A stretch of 64,000 nt of DNA from Magicicada septendecula (GCA_034769895.1 CM068367.1:114746573-114810572); one strand, 5' to 3'. Counted from the stretch's first letter, positions 12,232 to 23,221 are shown. The notes: a model not told the origin generated them from the sequence alone. A program made the numbers and translations.

Positions 12232-15200
12232 ACGAGGAAGTCAGCTTGATTCCTGAAGTTGGCTTCCAAGACAGTTTAATTAATATAAAAATCAATTACA
12301 TTCTCTATTCTAAATCTGGAGATCCCCGACCATACTTGGAAGTGCGGGTATTTGGTAAAACCATTAGAGCCTTACTTGATTCAGGAGCTTCACACTCAAT
12401 TTTGGGTAAGGAAGGACTTTGGATATTAGAGAGGTTCCCAGCCAAATTGAAACCTATTGAGAACAAATATGTGGAAACAGCGGATGGCCAAAAACATGTG
12501 ATTGAAGGAATTGTTGACCTTCCTGTTACTCTTGAGGCTAGGACAAGAAACCTAGGAGTCATTGTTGTACCGAGTTTGAACCAGTCACTTATCCTAGGCA
12601 TAGACTTCTGGAACCTTATGCAAATTGTCACAGACGTTTACAACAGGACTTGGGAATTTGCACCGACAAAAGTGGGACTGGCATCGATTTGGACAAAAGG
12701 GGGACTGCAGTCTGAGGAACATCTTGATCCGGAGCAGAAGAAAAGGCTAGAGGAATTTATTGAAAACCAATTCAAACAACAGACAAAACCATTAGGACGG
12801 ACAAGTGTAGTAGAACACCGGATTGATACGGGCGACGCCCAACCCATAAAACAAAGGTATTATCCGATGTCCCCTAGTATACAGAAGATTGTGAATGAGG
12901 AGCTGGACAAAATGTTGGAATTGGGAGTTGTTACCCCATCAAAAAGCGCATGGTCTTCACCGATAGTTTTGGTAGACAAGCCTGACGGATCGAAAAGATT
13001 TTGTGTTAATTTTCGTCAATTGAATGCTGTAACAAAAAGAGACGCATATCCTCTACCTCAGGTTACGACGATTCTTGACAGACTAAGAGATTCTAGATAC
13101 CTCTCCTCATTGGATATAAAATCTGCTTATTGGCAAATCCCGCTTGCCGCAGACAGTAGAGAAAAAACAGCGTTTACAGTACAGGGTCGTGGACTGTTTG
13201 AATTTGTGACAATGCCGTTTGGCTTACATAATGCGCCTGCCACTTGGCAAAGGTTCATCGATCAAATCATAGGAGCGGACCTAGAACCACACGTTTTCGT
13301 GTATCTGGATGATATAATTGTAGTGACTCAACATTTTGACCATCACTTGGAAGTTCTGGAGAAGATATTCAATCGACTTCGAGCTGTGGACGTGACTCTC
13401 AACCAGGAAAAGTGCTGCATATGTCGCCAGGAGTTACGCTACCTCGGATACGTGGTTGATAGTAGAGGTTTACGCGTGGACCCAGAAAAAGTTCAGGCTA
13501 TTGTTCAGATTCCCGTGCCCAGAAACCAAAAGGAAGTTAGACAATTTTGCGGAACGGCCTCTTGGTACCGCAGGTTTATCCCTGACTTTGCAAGTAGACT
13601 TTATCCACTCACGTCCCTGCTAAGGAAAAACAAGAGGTTTACGTGGACAGATGAGGCCCAAAATGCTTTTGAAGACATACGCAGTTGCCTGGTTAAAGCT
13701 CCTATATTGACATGCCCTGATTTTAACAAACCCTTCATTATATCATGTGATGCGTCAGGTGTAGGATTGGGAGCTGTTCTCACTCAAGAAGGAGAACAAG
13801 TAATCGCTTATGCATCTAGAACTCTGTCAAGAACTGAACAAAAATTTTCGGCGACAGAAAGAGAGTGTTTGGCCGTCATATGGGCGGTGGAAAAATTCCG
13901 ACCTTATGTTGAGGGAAGTCACTTTACAATTATTACTGACCACTACAGCCTTTTGTGGTTGCATAACTTAAAAGACCCCCAAGGTCGGCTAGCCAGATGG
14001 GCACTTCGACTTCAACCATACAGCTACACTCTAGTCCACAGAAAAGGGAAAGAGCATGTGGTTCCAGATATGTTATCAAGATCTGTAGAGCAGGAGCAGG
14101 AGATGGTTCCAGTGGTCTCCGAAGTTCTGAAAGTTGAAGATGGATGGTACAAGAAGATGCTACGGGAGGTGACCGAAAAGGGTGACCAGTATCCCACTTG
14201 GAGAGTGGAAAAGGACCTTTTGTGGAAACACATCCCTAGTCGAACAGCGTTATGGGATATCACTTCAGAATGGAAGCGAGTCATCCCCAAAGAGGATAGA
14301 GCCAAAATCATCCATATGTGTCATGACGAACCTACAGCAGGTCACCTAGGATCCTTCAAGACATTTTCACGAGTACAAAACCAGTTCTATTGGCCAAAGA
14401 TGCGACAGGACGTTTCGAAATACGTTGCACGCTGTCGAGTCTGTCAGACCACAAAGAGTGACAACCAACGACCAGCGGGAATGATGGGATCCCGAAGAGG
14501 AGTAGATCGACCATGGAAAATGATTGCGGCGGACCTGTTAGGGCCACTACCTCGGTCCACTTCAGGCTATAAATATATTCTTGTGGTCACTGACACCTTT
14601 AGCAAGTTTACTGTTTTGTTTCCCCTGCGAGCGGCAACTTCATCTCTCGTAGCCAAACACCTGGAACAGAATATTTTCCTCATGTTCGGTATTCCCACAT
14701 ATCTTATTTGTGACAATGGAGCGGAATTCTCTGGAAGAGCACTAAAGACTTTAGCGACCGAATACAAGACCAAGATATTGTACAATGCTAGTAGGCATCC
14801 CCAAGCAAATCCAACTGAAAGAGTCAATCAGACAATTGGAAATATGTTGAGGGCTTTTGTCGGCGACAACCACCGTTTGTGGGATCAACAGCTGCCAAAG
14901 ATTGGGTTTGCGTTGAGGACGGCCAAGCACGAAGCAACGGGATATACTCCGGCATTTCTCAACTTCGGGCGAGAGCTGACATTAAGGACCAAGGAGGCGG
15001 AAGAAAATGGAGAAATACCAGAAGTAGACGAGACAGAATCTTATGGGCGCAAGATGGAAGAGTTGAAGAATGTTTACCAGGAGGTTGAAACCCGGCTTAA
15101 ATCAGCACACCGGAAGAACGCAGTGAGGTATAATCTACGGAGAAGACAACAGGACTTCAGAGTAGGTGAAAGGGTTTTGAAGAGGAACTTTCCCCAGTCA

Positions 15201-15359
15201 AACGCTGTACACTACTTTTCCACCAAGCTGGCACCAAAGTTTACAGGTCCGTTTGTCATTTCTAAGAAAGTATCACCACTGGTCTATCAACTTAAAAAGG
15301 AAGATGGATCGAACTTGGGAAATTGGCATGTTACTGATCTGAAGCGATTCATTGCTTAA
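12201..15359 (+). CDS. pol: Pol polyprotein (PR-RT-RNaseH-IN) of Gypsy element
   Basis: Encodes the replication enzymes, probably made as a Gag-Pol fusion by -1 frameshifting; the ATG at 12201 is unlikely to be the real start. Numbered from that Met: the aspartic protease has D60-S-G-A. Reverse transcriptase has its catalytic YLDD at 368-371. RNase H carries a first Asp at 517 (CDASG). Integrase has an HHCC zinc motif, H708, H715, C745, C748. Its catalytic triad is D778, D838 and E873, with 34 residues between the last two. The C-terminus ends in a WHVTDLKRF-type tail. No stop or frameshift interrupts about 1050 codons, and all catalytic residues I looked for are present. A short leader-like gap and a G6 tract follow before the 3' LTR. 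Confidence 0.95.
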   Translation: MPKMRAKKLVDEEVSLIPEVGFQDSLINIKINYILYSKSGDPRPYLEVRVFGKTIRALLDSGASHSILGKEGLWILERFPAKLKPIENKYVETADGQKHVIEGIVDLPVTLEARTRNLGVIVVPSLNQSLILGIDFWNLMQIVTDVYNRTWEFAPTKVGLASIWTKGGLQSEEHLDPEQKKRLEEFIENQFKQQTKPLGRTSVVEHRIDTGDAQPIKQRYYPMSPSIQKIVNEELDKMLELGVVTPSKSAWSSPIVLVDKPDGSKRFCVNFRQLNAVTKRDAYPLPQVTTILDRLRDSRYLSSLDIKSAYWQIPLAADSREKTAFTVQGRGLFEFVTMPFGLHNAPATWQRFIDQIIGADLEPHVFVYLDDIIVVTQHFDHHLEVLEKIFNRLRAVDVTLNQEKCCICRQELRYLGYVVDSRGLRVDPEKVQAIVQIPVPRNQKEVRQFCGTASWYRRFIPDFASRLYPLTSLLRKNKRFTWTDEAQNAFEDIRSCLVKAPILTCPDFNKPFIISCDASGVGLGAVLTQEGEQVIAYASRTLSRTEQKFSATERECLAVIWAVEKFRPYVEGSHFTIITDHYSLLWLHNLKDPQGRLARWALRLQPYSYTLVHRKGKEHVVPDMLSRSVEQEQEMVPVVSEVLKVEDGWYKKMLREVTEKGDQYPTWRVEKDLLWKHIPSRTALWDITSEWKRVIPKEDRAKIIHMCHDEPTAGHLGSFKTFSRVQNQFYWPKMRQDVSKYVARCRVCQTTKSDNQRPAGMMGSRRGVDRPWKMIAADLLGPLPRSTSGYKYILVVTDTFSKFTVLFPLRAATSSLVAKHLEQNIFLMFGIPTYLICDNGAEFSGRALKTLATEYKTKILYNASRHPQANPTERVNQTIGNMLRAFVGDNHRLWDQQLPKIGFALRTAKHEATGYTPAFLNFGRELTLRTKEAEENGEIPEVDETESYGRKMEELKNVYQEVETRLKSAHRKNAVRYNLRRRQQDFRVGERVLKRNFPQSNAVHYFSTKLAPKFTGPFVISKKVSPLVYQLKKEDGSNLGNWHVTDLKRFIA
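12219..12225 (+). promoter_or_regulatory. -1 ribosomal frameshift heptamer (A AAA AAC)
   Basis: In the gag frame the bases divide as A AAA AAC, the canonical X XXY YYZ slippery pattern, directly before the last sense codon (TTG) and the TAG stop. Slipping back one base enters the pol frame, which is open through to the protease. The needed shift (-1) matches the frame relation of gag and pol. I did not fold the downstream RNA for a pseudoknot. Confidence 0.85.
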
Positions 15360-15387
15360 GAAAATTTCAGGAAATTTTCTTCGAGTT

Positions 15388-15393
15388 GGGGGG
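15388..15393 (+). promoter_or_regulatory. Polypurine tract of Gypsy element
   Basis: G6 run in 'gagttggggggtaatt', five bases before the 3' LTR, in the place expected for the plus-strand DNA primer. Confidence 0.75.
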
Positions 15394-15398
15394 TAATT

Positions 15399-16497
15399 TG
15401 TAACAGTAAAATAGCTCAATACTTTGTCGAAATCAGGCCTGATCAACCTGAGTATAGTTATCATTGTTGTGCATCCAAACAATGTCGATATCTAGAGCAC
15501 AGCTGTTACGATCTACCCAGCCGGTCCGTTCTTATCAGCAACTGATAAGACCCCAACTCGGTAGGAAGCCTAACTATGTAGGAACCCAAGATTGTGGCAG
15601 TCTTGAAATGAGTCATTGCTGGTCAAGTTCGCCTACTACTGAGAGTCAACGTTTCGAGCGCTGCAGTACAACCCTTTTCTCGACGTGAGGATCTATGCAC
15701 TTAGCCAAGTGCGAAAAGGGTTTAATTTTGATTCCTGAACTATCTGGGACCCTGATTGCTGTTACTTTGGAGCATTTTCACACCTGGGGCTTGGTGCTGT
15801 CATCTGGAGACTTCTTTCTGCCGCCGCGGATTTCCGCATTCCGCCGCCGCGTTCCGCGACCGACCTGGACTTCCGATACGCTTACTGTTCGATTGTGCGT
15901 GCATTACGCGGAGAACATGTGGTGACTGTATCTTTTCCTTGATTAATTTCCTAAACTGTGTCACGACTGGTGTTTCGACACGGACTTGCGGAGAGTTACT
16001 CTTCGAGGGATTATCACTTCTGCGCCACATAAATACTGTATACATTAGTATAGCGTATTACATAAGTTCTTTAGATTTAAGTTGTTGTCAGTTTAAACAT
16101 TTATTATTATTGCGGCATCAGCTAATGATATACAGTCATTTACTCTCATTGTTGTTTGGAGATACAAGCAAAACTTAATAAAATAGAATTTGATTTCTTA
16201 TTTTGTATATTTTGTAAGCCTTACATGATTGGTATAGTAAATTTGAGCAAACTGCCTTATCAAGTGGTTTAGTGATCAACCTTATTGGGACGGGATTGAA
16301 TCTCCGTGTTCGCCCGTTGGTTTTCCCTGCACGGAGTGGCGCCCTTAAAAAAAAAATAAATAAATAAATAAATATAAGTGAATTGCATTTCTGGTTACCA
16401 CTCACACTTATTGATACGGACGTAGGTGGTGTTAATATCTACCAAGGAACCCCACCCCTTCTCCACTAGCTAGCCTGGGTAAATTCGGCGGGTAGCA
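15399..16497 (+). repeat. Gypsy 3' LTR
   Basis: Same length as the 5' LTR. Visible differences are a G/C change near 15476, a T/A near 15917, a G/C near 16386 and an A-run turned into AAAT repeats at 16347-16374. AATAAA lies at 16177-16182. It is followed directly by the GGTT target duplication. Confidence 0.92.
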
Positions 16498-16567
16498 GGT
16501 TGCTGGGTCGGTTTTCAGAATTTCAGTCCCCTTTTCTGGTTTGTGATCACATAGTTTAACCATGGTC

Positions 16568-18538
16568 TATTGTTAATTCAGCCCCACTATTGTAAGCGCC
16601 AATCTGTAACGTACTGCCTTGAGATATTAAAGTTTCCGCCTCTCCGCAGTCGCCACTTATGAATTATAATAACTGAAGTTTAAAAAATAAAGTATTTTGT
16701 AATGTTACTAAATCTAAGCAGAAATCGAGAGTGTGTGATTTGGGATCAAGTAGGGAAGTTGTTCAGCCTTATGAGGAATAGAGAGTAAGTACCGATTATT
16801 TACACTCGGTATAGGCGATTTTGGAAATTTTTCTAATTGTTCGCTGTGATTTAAATCAGCTGATGGTGAGACGAGTTTCCACACATAGTTCAACCAGCCT
16901 ACCCTATGGCGAAATATGACCCAATGTATCAATCTCTTCTATTTTGTGCTGAAATCAATTACAACTACCCACTACAAAAAATATAATACATTTTTATTAT
17001 TCAATATCATTTTTCAACAATATTTATTAATTATATTATTGTTTTTTGTTTTCCTGCCACCAAAATACAAGTATCACAATCGATCTTTACTTCATTAAAA
17101 CATAATATCGACTTCCTCGAATAAACATGGAATTGTCAAAAGAAAAAAACATATATGGTTTTGTTTACCAAATTTTATACTATTTTTTAAAACATCAATC
17201 AATATATAATTCTTTTTATTTCCCCAGGGTTAAGGGTAAGTTCTTTTTGTTATGAGATGGTCAGAAATGGATAATTACTAAGCTTTACAAATACTGAAAA
17301 ATATTAAATAAATTTGTTTATTTTTTCGTTTAGTATGTAGTTCCAGAAATTTCCGTAAGAGAGCAGCGAGCGTTTGTTTACTTTAGAACATGTGATTAAT
17401 TTTGATTAGTTTTTGTGTTCTATGTAACCATTCGGAATGCGTTTTCTTCGTCAACTATTAAACTAAATGTTTATATTACCTCTCTTCTTATAGTTGTTAC
17501 TGGAAGGAAGCCTTTTCTCTAGTGAGGTCCGTCTTAAGTTGTAATTTCATTACAGTCTGGCCCATATTCTATCGTCAACTTGAAACATCACGAAACTAGG
17601 CCGAATCATCAGAATGGTTTTCTTTCACGGTTTATTATGGAGTATAATCCTTTAATTTTGATAAATAAGGTATGATTATATAGAGTTCATATTGCTTTTT
17701 AATTTGGTACTAATTTTACACTTCTCCCAAGTTTCAAAAAACATATTTTAATAGAATTGTGGTAGCATCATTTTGTCAACTCGCCAGGTTTTTTCCAAAT
17801 TCGATTATTAACAATACTTGTTATTTTAGTCACTCTTAGTAACCCAAAATATTTTTATTATACAGGCAGTTTGTAATTATTATAAATTTATATTTTATTT
17901 ACCGAAAAATAATTCTTTTTAATTCCGGTTTCTTTACCAATTTGTTGTACGTAAGAGGTTTCTGTTCATTTTCTTATGACCTGGTATATAAGTATTTAAT
18001 ATTTTTTATTATCTCTAAATGAATTTATATAGTATTTATAAGTCTCTCATAGTATTCCTACACTGCACTACTTCCTGTTGCCATTTCCCTCATATAGAAT
18101 TATTTTAATTTTTTATTATCCTTTGATATTTAAACTTTTTATGTTTTTTTTTTTTTAAACGAACCCTGGGTTATATTATATTATAACACAAATATTTGAA
18201 AAAATATAACATGAACTTAGGTATTACAATTGGTTGTATACACAATATAAATATTACAATAAATTAATAAAAATACAGAATCATTTAGTAGCATTATATT
18301 CTGCTATCATAGTTTTATAATTCCCAAACCTACAGCACAATTCTGTAATAAGTTACCTTCACTTTCACTTTTTACCTCAATGGGTACACTATAACTCACT
18401 TGTCACTGTATATCACTCGAATTGTTTATTATGTTTAGTGATACAGATTAATTTTGGAGCTAGTTATAGGTTACCCATTTCTGACCTTTATGTTCTTACA
18501 TGATTTAATTTATTGGGACCGGGTTATGTAACGTTACA
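16568..18538 (-). repeat. Outer element LTR (truncated)
   Basis: Second copy of the 2-kb LTR. It matches 6116-7967 and ends in CGTTACA followed by the ATAT duplication. It lacks the counterpart of 5963-6115, so the LTR edge next to the internal region, and presumably the primer binding site, was lost to a deletion. It carries an extra 119 bp at 17109-17227. Confidence 0.75.
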
Positions 18539-18788
18539 ATATTTACTACATCTTTCGGGCTACTTGATTCCGGTGGAATACCGAATATATTATCACGTCG
18601 ACAAATAATAAAACACGTTTAGAGCCAGCGCTAACATGATGACTTGTAAGATAACAACGTAAGTATAGACAATTAAGAATAACGAAAGCCAGGAAACCTA
18701 ACAGAATGTCATACAATAAATGAATGTTTCGGAACAGAATCTGAAAGGAATGTTTCGGCGCCTTGCTTTATGTTACGTTACTGGAATG

Positions 18789-18915
18789 TCTTCTTCTTCT
18801 TCTTCTTCTTCTTCTTCTTCTTCTTCTTCTTCTTCTTCTTCTTCTTCTTCTTCTTCTTCTTCTTCTTCTTCTTCTTCTTCTTCTTCTTCTTCTTCTTCTT
18901 CTTCTTCTTCTTCTT
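18789..18915. repeat. (TTC)n microsatellite
   Basis: About 42 uninterrupted TTC units, AAG on the minus strand. They sit exactly at the 3' end of a minus-strand LINE relic, and the same AAG-type tail ends the related copies at 3777 and near 62740. It therefore looks like an expanded LINE tail. Confidence 0.9.
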
Positions 18916-19560
18916 TAGCCAATGCAACTGTTCCGACTTCTTCTTTTTCCTACATCCCTTCTTCCAGAAGGCTTGAACTTGTTTACAATTACTGGTATTC
19001 TATCTTCATCCATGCAAATTAAATGTCTCCATTTTCCCATGTATTCGTCAATTTTCTCATTTAGATAATATACATTTAGTTCTTCCTGTATATGTTTATT
19101 TCTTCTATGATCCCATCTTGTGCATCCTTTAACACTTCTTAAAAATCTCAACTCTGCTGACTGTATGTTGGTTTTATCTCCTTGTTTTGTAATCCAGGGT
19201 TCACTGTCATACAATAGGACTGGAACAGCCACGTTTTGTGGAATTTTAATTTTGTCTCACGTCTCGTTATATTTTCCGGTGTTCTATTTATAATTCCACA
19301 TACGTGTTGAAATCTGTTGAGTCTATTTTGTATATCTTTGTCAAATCAAAACTTATATCACAACCTAAACAGTTAAAATTTGAGGTCCATTCCAATACTT
19401 TACCCTCGATAATAATCTTTGAGAGTACTGGAAGATTTCCATAGTGAGTCATAACTTTTGTTTTCGTGGTAGATATCTTTAGGTTGCAGTATTGTCGTTC
19501 CAGTTTATGTAGTCTGCACACAGAGCGTTGTAGGTCTGCTTCATTGTGTTGTGGAACGTC
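18916..19560 (-). mobile_element. LINE reverse transcriptase 3' relic
   Basis: Minus-strand fragments of a non-LTR retrotransposon ORF2. 19288-19521 encodes an RT piece (NLKISTTKTKVM and FNCLGCDISFD). 18915-19232 encodes the typical LINE C-terminal region (LLYDSEPWITK, RFLRSVKGCTRWD and a DEDRIPVIVNKFKPSGRRDVG-like stretch). The two frames differ, so it is a dead copy. It ends in the AAG repeat tail. Confidence 0.75.
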
Positions 19561-19804
19561 TTGTATGAATTCTAATTATTTTAACTTAGGATAAAGGAAG
19601 TTCTGATAGCTAATAATTTCTATGCCGTTTAATTATTTCAACACACTAAAATTCGGTATCACATAGTAGTACTGCGGGAATGGGATAAAATTGTTGGGGA
19701 TACAGAAAAGGTAAGCCAAAGAAACTGTAACAATCGAGAATTATACTGAGCGGCATACGAAATTTTTTCAGAATCTTAAAACTTGTTGGAAGCTGATTAT
19801 TTTG

Positions 19805-20070
19805 ATCTCATTTATCTCTTCTTTCTCTCTCTGCTGCTGTCCGTTTATCTATACGTCTGTCTCTCGTCCCCTTCTCTATTAAATCAACTTCCCCTACTCT
19901 GTGCTGTCCAACTTGGCGTCCCCCGAGATTATGACAAATTAATCTCAGTATATTAGCGAAGTTTATAATAAATTTATGCGGGATTACAACTCAGGAGGAC
20001 AGCGGCAAACTTACTTCTCCGCAAATGCCGCATAACTGTAACAGTCGACGCTTGTAATTCTACGACTACA
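19805..20070 (+). repeat. Unclassified dispersed repeat, diverged copy
   Basis: Pyrimidine-rich start, then blocks matching 23280-23400: 'attaatctcagtatatta' and a 'tttataataaattt' segment. It is more diverged than the other copies and its limits are approximate. Confidence 0.4.
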
Positions 20071-21628
20071 GATGTGTGTATAACTCATTGAGGCGAAATT
20101 AAACAATACTGAAACATTGAGGAGAAAAAGGCAGAGGAGGGCGACCAAGAACAATTTTCTAAAAAAAAAAAAAGATTAAATATGGGTTAAACCCATGGGA
20201 GACTTTGGTCTTTGGATTAAGCTTACTGCCGACCGCAGTCCAGATTATTATGCAGTGAATGTATTTCTTGTGATGGTTAATAAAATATCTTTTCATGTCT
20301 ATAGTGGAACGATCGAAGCGAGCTCTCAGTTTTGCCTCGACCGTTTGGTATTTATCTGCATGTCTACCTATTTGGGATGTGTTTTACCATAACGTTTGAA
20401 CTACATCAACCGACTATCATAAAACTTGTAGTGCGAGTACGTAATTTTATCCCTGAGACAATCTATTGTTTTTTAGATACACCCCCCAATATAAAGAGGC
20501 GGGTGGCAAAAATGTCAGAGGCAAAATTCAAAACGAACAGAAAAAACCCTGTGTGATATCACGTTAAAGTAAAAAGAATTTTAACCAGAATCCAAGTGTA
20601 GAATTAGCTTTAGAAATATCAAAATTTATAGACACCAGGGCCTAAAACCTCTCAAATTTTTAAAATTGGTAAACACCTCTGTAGGATATTAAATTAAAGA
20701 AAACCTTAACCAAAATGTGAATACAGTTTCAAAAACTTTCAGAAAGTTTTGAAAATCATACCTATTAGCTCAAAAAGTCCTGTTGGACTAAACGGAATTT
20801 TAACACAAACTCAAATTCAAATACTTTAAAAAATGTTAACTAAAGGGTCAGCACGGGGTAAAAATAGAAGTAAAAAGTTTGAAAAAATTGAGTCCGCGTG
20901 AGATATTTAAGTATACAGCGACTGCAGCACATTACAACACAGTCAAATTTTTGGTTTGTAGATAAAATAATTCACTTTTATATTTAGAATGCTGTTTTTA
21001 ACGTCTTAATTTATATCTACATATGCGAAAAAAGTCAAAAACAAAAAATATATCGTATAATAAAACATAACATTTCATAAACGTTAAATCCTTCTAATGG
21101 TTCTAGAATGATAAATGTCTAGTTTACTTGACCGAAGTCTTACAATTTACGTCTGTTAGAGAGTTGAAAGTCTAGGTACACGATTATATGCCCGTAATAG
21201 TTAAACTTACATTTTTTCCCTAAGAGAATGTGGGGAACGAACATTAAACCCTAGACGGCAATTAAATTTTCCACTGGCGTTATGCATTCCAATAATTAAT
21301 AATAAATTAGTAAGTTATGAATTATATTTCTTATCCGTTTACATTGGCATTTTTGCACTAGATGATTTAAATTTCAGAAATATCGTTGTTCATTGTTTCG
21401 TATTGGGTTTTCAGGCGTTAAGCCCGCGGTTTATTGTCAGCCAGGTAATAAATAAACTCGCCTGGTAAAGTACTGTCTGCTAAACTCGCTGAATTTCGCT
21501 GGCTGCATATAACGGTTTTTAGAACAGGCTTTACCAATCAAGGGTTGAACTATTAACATGTTTTAGAATTGTTTAGCCACTAAACGTTATTAACAATTTT
21601 AAAAAATCATGACTACAACTAGTTAATA
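20071..21628. other. Noncoding stretch
   Basis: AT-rich, no gene or element recognised. Short frames at 20195-20392 and 20332-20556 overlap and show no domain. Confidence 0.4.
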
Positions 21629-21948
21629 ATAATAATAATGGCTCCCATGTATACCACCGAAGTAGCTTAGGAGAAGGCAGGGTAGGCTGCCTTATGTGAG
21701 CCGTACAGCGTACAAGGAAGGTAGTGTGGCCAGCACTACGCTTCAGCCGCCCATTATTATCCCCAGGATGTTATCCCAGGTACTCATTTTCAACAGGCTG
21801 AGTCGACCTGGGGGCTGAAAAACGCACCTCGATTTTATGGTGCGGGCCCGGGAATTGAACCCCGGACCTCTAGATTAGTAGCCAGGTGCCATACCCACTG
21901 GTCTACTGAGCCGCCACTACAGTAGACAACAGTAGTACAGTAACTAAA
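21629..21948 (-). mobile_element. tRNA-derived SINE
   Basis: On the minus strand the head reads like a tRNA. There is a box A region (GGCTCAGTAGACCAGTGGG, plus-strand 21895-21913) and a perfect box B, GGTTCAATTCC (plus-strand 21851-21861). A GC-rich unrelated body and an ATT-repeat 3' tail (AAT repeats at 21629-21642) follow. AACTAGTTA occurs at 21620-21628 and again at 21949-21957, a plausible target duplication. If so, about 33 extra bases lie between it and the tRNA head. It would be transcribed by RNA polymerase III and mobilised by a LINE. Confidence 0.7.
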
Positions 21949-21989
21949 ACTAGTTATTGTCGCTAAAAAAAAAACAATCATTTCACGAT

Positions 21990-22345
21990 GGATGTAAAAA
22001 CAAAATTAAGAACCTCATGCAGTAGGCACTTTGCCTCTTCCGACTTCACAGAGTATCTCTCCGTCTTACTGTCGGTCTTCCTGCATCTCTTGTACCAAAT
22101 TGTCTATATTGAAACGCAACCTCAGATGGTCGTCCATCCTCCATTCTGTCCAGATGCTGTAACCATTCCCCGCTATATGTCTGGATCTTATCATTTATGG
22201 AGAGCACTTATAGCTCTTCTCTAATATCTTCATTGCGCAAACGATCCTGTCTCGTGCAATCCTTTGTTCTTCTCAGAAACTTCATTTTCGAAGTCTGAAT
22301 TTGGTTTTTAATCTTCTTTGTAGGAACCCATGTTTCAGAAAACAA
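21990..22345 (-). mobile_element. LINE 3' relic
   Basis: The minus strand encodes a decayed LINE C-terminal region: ETWVPTKKIKNQIQTSKMKFLRRTKDCTRQDRLRNE (given here as a motif order: ETWxxTKK, KMKFLRR, DRLRN, then EEL). Downstream frames resemble the 'W..HL.RM.D' part. Several frames are needed, so it is dead. Confidence 0.65.
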
Positions 22346-23174
22346 CTTATTAAGATATAACAGATAACATAAATTGCAAATGAGTGTGAGGTACAGATTA
22401 CAAAGGACAAAACAATGCATATATGAATTTAAATAAAATATTACGTCATCTCACTTCTGACTAATCCTCCACAGATAAACTTGCATAGAGATAAGACTTT
22501 TATCTGGCCGCAACATATGATATGTTCACAGCAATGTAAACATTACGTAGAAAACAAAGGGAACTGAAGTAAACAAAGAGAACCGAACATCATAGAATGA
22601 TGGAAAATATATTATCGCTTTTAAAAGTTATATTACTGTCCTGACATACATTTAAATAATATCGTTATATATTAAATGAAAATATATTTCAGAAATTGAT
22701 AAAAGGAAACCCCCAAATAAAGAGAAAAATTGGAAAGCCTAATACTTTAATTTAAGTAACACTTTACATGTGTTCAAATTACATAGACGCCACAAAATAA
22801 CTATTCAGGCCAAATAAAAAATTGAAAATTTTATTTATATTTTTAAAAAAATATTTTTACGATTAAAAAAATGAAAAAAAATGTATCGTTTGTTAACTGT
22901 CATGCACAAATAATTAAAAGAAGAGAATCTGGTGAAAAATAAGTTTTACATCGTGTCCAAAAAAAAGTTATTGCATTTTATTAAATGAAGCAATGAAGCA
23001 TATGCCAGTTTTATTTTGAATGATATTTTATGTTCTACTAACTACACCTAATGTACTAAAACAAATGGGAAAGCATATTTTAAAATTGTAACTTGCAAAA
23101 CACACTCTGTAATTGTAATCAAACAAACTGAGGGTGGAATGAACAAAGAGAAATTTATTCCTATACATGTTATT

Positions 23175-23176
<2 letters not shown>
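22346..23176. other. Noncoding stretch
   Basis: Very AT-rich, no gene or element recognised. Confidence 0.4.

Positions 23177-23221
<45 letters not shown>

Larger units (their letters stand above)
9355..16497 (+). mobile_element. Ty3/Gypsy LTR retrotransposon, nearly intact
   Basis: Complete 7143-bp element inserted in the outer LTR element. Two 1099-bp LTRs at a constant offset of 6044 flank a tRNA-Lys-like primer binding site, gag, an overlapping pol in the -1 frame, and a G6 polypurine tract. It is flanked by GGTT at 9351-9354 and 16498-16501, a 4-bp target duplication. Pol order is protease, reverse transcriptase, RNase H, integrase, which is the Ty3/Gypsy (Metaviridae) order. No env-like ORF follows pol. 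I saw only about three substitutions plus a changed A-rich tract between the LTRs, so insertion is recent. Both ORFs are uninterrupted, so the copy may be transpositionally competent; this is inference. Confidence 0.93.
5963..18538 (-). mobile_element. Outer LTR retrotransposon, noncoding, interrupted by a Gypsy element
   Basis: Two direct repeats (5963-7967 and 16568-18538) bracket this unit. The ends form an inverted pair TGTAACG / CGTTACA, and the flanks are ATAT (5959-5962) and ATAT (18539-18542), a 4-bp target duplication. Next to the left repeat, the minus strand reads GTGGGGGGG followed by CTTTA and then TGTAACG. That is a polypurine tract abutting an LTR, so I orient the element on the minus strand. 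The non-nested internal sequence (7968-9354 and 16502-16567) holds no long ORF. The element is either a large noncoding derivative or a heavily deleted copy. A Ty3/Gypsy element is inserted inside it in the opposite orientation. Confidence 0.75.

Noticed and set aside
15360..15398. env-like third ORF after pol
   Set aside because: Only 39 bases separate pol from the 3' LTR, so there is no room for one.
18720..19022. 100-codon frame with a long poly-Ser tract and a 68-codon poly-Phe frame
   Set aside because: Both arise from the (TTC)n microsatellite read in different frames.
21840..21915. Possible tRNA gene
   Set aside because: A and B boxes are present, but the sequence continues into a non-tRNA body with an ATT tail, which fits a SINE better.
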